Below are positions 56,915 through 64,000 of a DNA stretch of 64,000 nt, in pieces; the first letter of the stretch is position 1; the number at the start of each line of letters is the position of its first letter. The position numbers and the translations under genes are program-made. Below the pieces are notes generated by a model. It saw only the letters and a program-made list of their open reading frames with translations, was not told where the DNA came from and searched no databases. This DNA is from Streptococcus infantis ATCC 700779 (GTDB lineage: Bacteria > Bacillota > Bacilli > Lactobacillales > Streptococcaceae), in the NCBI RefSeq assembly GCF_000187465.1, contig NZ_GL732439.1:897226-961225 (forward strand), in the 5' to 3' direction.

Positions 56915-58067
56915 CTTCAGTCTCCTCTACTGGTTCATAAAGTCCACTAACTCCTTTATACCAATCAAAAATCGCTGAGATGACCACTTTTGCGGAAGCG
57001 TAGATTGGAATACCTAGCAATACACCCCAAATACCAAACATGGATCCTGAAGTTAACAGTACAAAAAGAATAGTAATTGGGTGAATATTTAATTGACTAC
57101 CCAAAATCAGTGGAGAAACAAAACGTCCTTCAATAGTTTGCTCTACAATGAAAACGATAATAACTTTTAAGAGCATAACAGGACCAGCAATCAAACCCAA
57201 AACAAGAGCTGGAATCATTGCAAGAAAACTACCTAGATAAGGAACTAAATTGAGAAAACCGGCTGTAATACCTAAAGTAACAGCATAACGAAGTCCAATA
57301 ATCTTAAAGAAGATAATAAACATGATAGCTACGATTACAGCCACTGTAATTTGCCCTCGAACATAATTGGAAAGTTGTTGATTGACTTCTGAAAGAACCT
57401 TACCAACTGGTTCTCTCAATTTATTTGGTAAGAATTGAGTAATATAGTCTCTAAGTCCTTTTCCGTCTCGAAGGAGATAAAAGAGCATAAATGGCATGAT
57501 GATCAGAGCGACAATGACCTGTGACGTTCCACTGATAAGAGCACTCACCCAGTTAACAGCCTTAGAAGAAATATTACTTGCCCAAGCAGTTGCCTGTGTT
57601 GAAAAATTAGCTAAAACTTGCTCCAGTTGGGGTCTAAAGTCATCTGGCAAACGCTTGGTTACAAGGTCACCAATGACTCTATCAGCATCCTCGAGATAAC
57701 TTGGGACATTTTGCGCAAAAATTACTACTTGACGTTGAAGGTTTGGAATGGCAACGGCTAGTCCAATAATCAAGAGAATGGCAATAATGATAAAGATAAT
57801 ACTGATGGCTAAGACACGGTTAATCTTGTACTTCTCCATCAGATCTACTAGTGGATTTAAGAGGTAAAAAAGTAGACCCGATAAGATAACCGGCAACATT
57901 ACTACTGATAAAAAGTCTATAACTGGGAAAAATAAAAAGCTAATTTTACTGAGAATAAAAATATTGAGACCTAATAACAAGGTCACCAAAAAAACAGTGA
58001 TCGCTTTATTGTCTAAAAACCATTTAAAAAACCAAGATAAGGTAAAGTGTTTCTCTTTTTGTTCCAT
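56904..58067 (-). CDS. AI-2E family transporter
   Basis: The 387-residue membrane protein has about eight helices and the family region VEQTIEGRFVSPLILGSQLNIHPITILFVLLTSGSMFGIWGVLLGIPIYA near its end. Members include the proposed autoinducer-2 exporter TqsA and Na+/H+ antiporters, so substrate prediction is unsafe. No luxS or quorum gene is near. It overlaps the TPR gene. Confidence 0.88.
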   Translation of the reverse strand: MEQKEKHFTLSWFFKWFLDNKAITVFLVTLLLGLNIFILSKISFLFFPVIDFLSVVMLPVILSGLLFYLLNPLVDLMEKYKINRVLAISIIFIIIAILLIIGLAVAIPNLQRQVVIFAQNVPSYLEDADRVIGDLVTKRLPDDFRPQLEQVLANFSTQATAWASNISSKAVNWVSALISGTSQVIVALIIMPFMLFYLLRDGKGLRDYITQFLPNKLREPVGKVLSEVNQQLSNYVRGQITVAVIVAIMFIIFFKIIGLRYAVTLGITAGFLNLVPYLGSFLAMIPALVLGLIAGPVMLLKVIIVFIVEQTIEGRFVSPLILGSQLNIHPITILFVLLTSGSMFGIWGVLLGIPIYASAKVVISAIFDWYKGVSGLYEPVEETEGEQ

Positions 58068-58217
58068 TTTTTCTTCCTTTCCTTTGTCCTAACATTATAC
58101 CATGTTTTAATAAAAATAAGGGTATTTTATAGTCTTTTAGGAAGGGATAAATTTGTCTTCTTGACAAGGGAAGAGCTGTTTGACTGACTTAGATTTTTCA
58201 TCAAGCAGGCCTTTTTA

Positions 58218-58226
58218 TGTTATAAT
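58218..58226 (+). promoter_or_regulatory. Extended -10 promoter of the lactonase gene
   Basis: TGTTATAAT 28 bp before the ATG; the -35 region is weak. Confidence 0.55.
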
Positions 58227-58254
58227 TGAATTATCTTTTTCTAGAGGTATGAAT

Positions 58255-59268
58255 ATGAAAGAAATAGTATATTTTGGAACCTATACACGACGTATTTCTC
58301 AAGGGATTTACAAGGCTGATTTTGATACTGAGACTGGCAAACTCTCAAATCTAGAACTATTTGCAACCGAGCCAAGTCCAACCTATTTAGCCTTTGATCA
58401 GCATCAGCATCTCTATACTGTCGGAAGCCATGATGACAAAGGTGGAATCGCAGCATACAGAACTGATGGTGTCCTCCTGAATCACGTCGTTGAAGAAGGT
58501 GCTCCTCACTGCTATGTTGCAGTCGATGAGACACGGAGTCTAGTCTACGGCGCTAACTATCATAAAGGTCAAGTCCTAGTCTATAAACGTAAAGAAGATG
58601 GCTGTCTTGAATTGGCAGACAAAGTTCAACACACTGGCCATGGTCCACATGAAAACCAAGCTTCTCCCCACGTACACTACACCGATTTAACACCAGACCA
58701 ATATTTGGTAACTTGTGACTTGGGTACTGACGAGGTCATTACCTATGATGTCGATCTAGAAGGAAAGTTGACGAAACTAGCAACTTATAATTGTAATCCC
58801 GGCGCTGGTGCTCGTCACCTTGTTTTCCATCACCACTACAAGATTGCTTATCTCATCTGTGAACTCAACAGTACGATTGAAGTATTGATTTACGATGGAG
58901 TTGGAGAATTTGAACAAATGCAGGTCATTTCAACCTTACCAGATGACTATAGTGGTTTTAATGGTACTGCGGCTATTCGTCTTTCTAAAGATGGCAAATT
59001 CCTCTACGCTTCTAACCGAGGCCATAATTCTATCGCTGTTTATAGCATTTTAGCAGATGGAAGCTTGGAATTATTAGAGATTGTTCCAACCAATGGGAAA
59101 AATCCACGTGATTTTGATTTGTCACCTGACCAAGAATTCCTTATCGCTGTTCACCAGGATTCTGATAACGCGACTGTCTTTAAGCGCAATCCTGAAACTG
59201 GTAGACTGGCAGAACTCTCTAATGAATTTCATGTTCCTGAAGCAGTCTGCATAAGTTTCAATAAATAG
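58255..59268 (+). CDS. Lactonase family protein (6-phosphogluconolactonase-like)
   Basis: The 337-residue protein is a seven-bladed beta-propeller of the YkgB/Pgl family: FGTYTRRISQGIYKADFD at the start, GHGPHENQASPHVHYTDLTPD in the middle (putative active-site loop), NPGAGARHLVFH and NRGHNSIAVYSI later. It likely hydrolyses 6-phosphogluconolactone in the pentose phosphate pathway. The start was set at ATG 58255 with GAGG 7 nt upstream; the longer open frame includes the promoter. It forms a single-gene unit. Confidence 0.88.
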   Translation: MKEIVYFGTYTRRISQGIYKADFDTETGKLSNLELFATEPSPTYLAFDQHQHLYTVGSHDDKGGIAAYRTDGVLLNHVVEEGAPHCYVAVDETRSLVYGANYHKGQVLVYKRKEDGCLELADKVQHTGHGPHENQASPHVHYTDLTPDQYLVTCDLGTDEVITYDVDLEGKLTKLATYNCNPGAGARHLVFHHHYKIAYLICELNSTIEVLIYDGVGEFEQMQVISTLPDDYSGFNGTAAIRLSKDGKFLYASNRGHNSIAVYSILADGSLELLEIVPTNGKNPRDFDLSPDQEFLIAVHQDSDNATVFKRNPETGRLAELSNEFHVPEAVCISFNK

Positions 59269-59271
59269 GGC

Positions 59272-59309
59272 ATAAAAAAATGAACTTGTTTTACAAGTTC
59301 ATTTTTTAT
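59272..59309 (-). terminator. Bidirectional terminator between lactonase gene and atpC
   Basis: AATGAACTTG/CAAGTTCATT stem between A7 and T6 tracts, ending both convergent transcripts. Confidence 0.9.
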
Positions 59310-59310
59310 T

Positions 59311-59730
59311 TTATAATTTATTTCCGACATTGATACGGTTAATAGCACGTTGCAATGCAATTTTAGCACGGCGCTCTTGGTCGATTAAGTGTTTGTCTTG
59401 TGCTTCTTCGATTTCACGTTCTGCACGAAGTTTAGCACGTTCTGCACGACTAACATCAATATCGCGCGCACGTTCAGCTGAGTCAGCAATAATGGTAATA
59501 ACATTATTAGCAATCTCAATGATTCCTCCGTTTACTGCAATCCAGTTCACATGAGTATCATCATCGATGCGTTTAACCTTTACTTCATCAACTGCTAGAA
59601 CCGCAATCATATTTTCATGTCGTGGCAAGATCCCCATCTCACCATCCAGAGTTCGTACCGATACAAAGCTGGCATGGTGATCATAGACGAGGCCATCTGG
59701 TGTCACGATCTGGACAGTTAAATGTGCCAT
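59311..59730 (-). CDS. atpC: F1-ATPase epsilon subunit
   Basis: The 139-residue central-stalk subunit has the N-terminal beta-sandwich ([39 protein letters not shown]) and the C-terminal helical hairpin ([28 protein letters not shown]) that restrains ATP hydrolysis. It is the last gene of the atp operon, 10 bp after atpD. In streptococci the complex mainly pumps protons out at acid pH. Confidence 0.97.
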   Translation of the reverse strand: MAHLTVQIVTPDGLVYDHHASFVSVRTLDGEMGILPRHENMIAVLAVDEVKVKRIDDDTHVNWIAVNGGIIEIANNVITIIADSAERARDIDVSRAERAKLRAEREIEEAQDKHLIDQERRAKIALQRAINRINVGNKL

Positions 59731-59740
59731 AGATCACCTC

Positions 59741-61147
<1,407 letters not shown>

Positions 61148-61202
61148 CTACTTCTCCTATTCTGTATAAGATACTGTCGGTTCCTAGCTCAACTAGGTCC
61201 TA

Positions 61203-61307
61203 ATACTCTTCGAAAATCTAATTCAAACCACGTCAGCGTCTCCTTACCGTACTCAAGTACAGCCTGTGGCTAGCTTCCTAGTTTGCTCTTTGATTTTCAT
61301 TGAGTAT
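61203..61307. repeat. RUP-like repeat inside the atp operon
   Basis: A 105-bp element has imperfect 16-bp terminal inverted repeats (ATACTCTTCGAAAATC and ATACTCAATGAAAATC when read inward). Inside are the blocks CCACGTCAGCG, GTACTCAAGTAC and GGCTAGCTTCCTAGTTTGC. These match the pneumococcal RUP family as I remember it: about 107 bp and believed to be mobilised by an IS630-type transposase at TA dinucleotides. It lies between atpG and atpD. Confidence 0.75.
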
Positions 61308-61338
61308 AAGTTCATTTTCATACGAGCTGGACTAGAGC

Positions 61339-62217
61339 CTATTCTAAGGCACTAGCTCCTGCTACGATTTCTGTAATTTCTTGTGTAATCGCCGCCTGTC
61401 TGGCACGGTTATACTGGATAGTCAAATCATTGATAACTTTTTTAGCATTATCTGTCGCTGTCTGCATTGCCGTCATCCCTGCCGCATTTTCAGCTGTCTT
61501 GGCATCAATTATAGCACCGTAAATCATACTTTCTGCAAACTGTGGCAATAGTTGATCCAAGATTTCTTCACGACTTGTTTCAAGCTCAAATGTCAAGCTG
61601 TAGTTATCATCTGCTTCATTTGGGTCCAAGTCGACAATTGGAAGCATCTGCTCCACACGCATTTGACTTGTCAGTGTATTCACGTGGTGGTTGTAGCAAA
61701 CATAGAGCTCATCGAAAAGTTCATTTTGGTACATTTCAATAGTTTTTGAAATAATCTTGCGAACTTCATCGAAGCTTGGTTGACTGGCTAGACCACGCAA
61801 TTCATAAATTGGCTGAATTCCACGAGCTTTAAAGAAGTCTGCTCCCATACCACCGATACAGATGACTTCAAAATCATCACCTGAAGGATGGTATTCTTGT
61901 TGAAGTTCCATGACTGCCTTCAAGATTGAAGAGTTATATCCTCCAACAAGACCGCGGTCAGATGTAATGACGATATAGCCTGTTTTCTTGACCGGACGGC
62001 TAATCAACATTGGATTTGTTGATCCGCCAGCACCATCCCCGTGAAGGATGTCTGTAAGGAGTTTACGGACTTTTTGAGCATAAATCTGGAAGTTGCGTGC
62101 AGCTTCTTCAGAACGACCTAACTTAGCTGCAGAAACCATCTGCATGGCGTTAGTAATTTGACTAGTATTTTTCGTTGAGGCGATTTTTGTTTTAATATCA
62201 TTTAGAGATACTGCCAT
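61339..62217 (-). CDS. atpG: F1-ATPase gamma subunit
   Basis: The 292-residue rotor subunit has the N-terminal helix [30 protein letters not shown], the central Rossmann-like part with [19 protein letters not shown], and the C-terminal helix [42 protein letters not shown]. Length is normal. It begins 15 bp after atpA; the gap to atpD is widened by the repeat. Confidence 0.97.
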   Translation of the reverse strand: MAVSLNDIKTKIASTKNTSQITNAMQMVSAAKLGRSEEAARNFQIYAQKVRKLLTDILHGDGAGGSTNPMLISRPVKKTGYIVITSDRGLVGGYNSSILKAVMELQQEYHPSGDDFEVICIGGMGADFFKARGIQPIYELRGLASQPSFDEVRKIISKTIEMYQNELFDELYVCYNHHVNTLTSQMRVEQMLPIVDLDPNEADDNYSLTFELETSREEILDQLLPQFAESMIYGAIIDAKTAENAAGMTAMQTATDNAKKVINDLTIQYNRARQAAITQEITEIVAGASALE

Positions 62218-62232
62218 CTGACACCTCTATTC

Positions 62233-64000
<1,768 letters not shown>

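Overview
The window reads as chromosome of an oral Streptococcus of the mitis/sanguinis type. The support is AT-rich low-GC Firmicute codon use, proteins such as LDH, GyrA, SrtA, DprA, MurA and SpxR that look pneumococcus-like, an exact streptococcal late-competence box in front of dprA, a RUP-like intergenic repeat, and Firmicute L19, L21 and L27 arrangements. The species cannot be fixed from sequence reading alone. No rRNA, phage, transposase or CRISPR array is visible.

Layout. 1-6911 (minus): glycogen genes glgB-glgC-glgD-glgA (glgA cut by the window edge), overlapping end to end and under one promoter with a CcpA cre site, then pullulanase. 7018-12059 (minus): ligA, then guaC followed by a guanine-type riboswitch that sits between guaC and xpt-pbuX. 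12242-15431: a McrB/McrC-type restriction pair. 15583-21256: leucine operon leuA-leuB-DUF1294-leuC-leuD-YrdC-like, behind a CodY-like box and a leader-peptide attenuator. 21567-29800: yjbR-like, cutC, DUF454, topA, competence gene dprA, dapA, asd, srtA. 29800-33449: gyrA and the divergent ldh. 33513-41061: thioredoxin-like lipoprotein plus ccdA, map, spxR, a GNAT acetyltransferase, murA, rplU-prp-rpmA and a DUF1275 protein. 41208-46017 (plus): oxidoreductase, DEAD-box helicase, HD phosphohydrolase and HAD phosphatase. 46092-50501 (minus): an accessory cluster of four tandem paralogous lipoproteins, three copies of a 13-codon micro-ORF and two membrane proteins. 50616-59268: tRNA-Arg, rplS, twin crcB with chorismate mutase, flavodoxin, pde2-like, rpmE2, hup, degV, TPR protein, AI-2E family transporter and a lactonase. 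59311-64000 (minus): F1-ATPase atpC-D-G-A-H(partial), with a RUP-like element between atpG and atpD.

Most of the window is core metabolism: glycogen storage, purine salvage, leucine and lysine precursors, lactate production, DNA topology, redox folding and the proton pump. It carries many readable control elements: cre, a purine riboswitch, a Leu attenuator, CodY-like boxes, a com box and ribosomal-protein leaders. The parts least explained by known families are the tandem lipoprotein/micro-ORF array (46.6-50.5 kb), the McrBC-type locus with an unassigned N-terminal domain, and a pair of long structured repeats that each begin at a stop codon and end in a terminator (27.6 and 43.3 kb).
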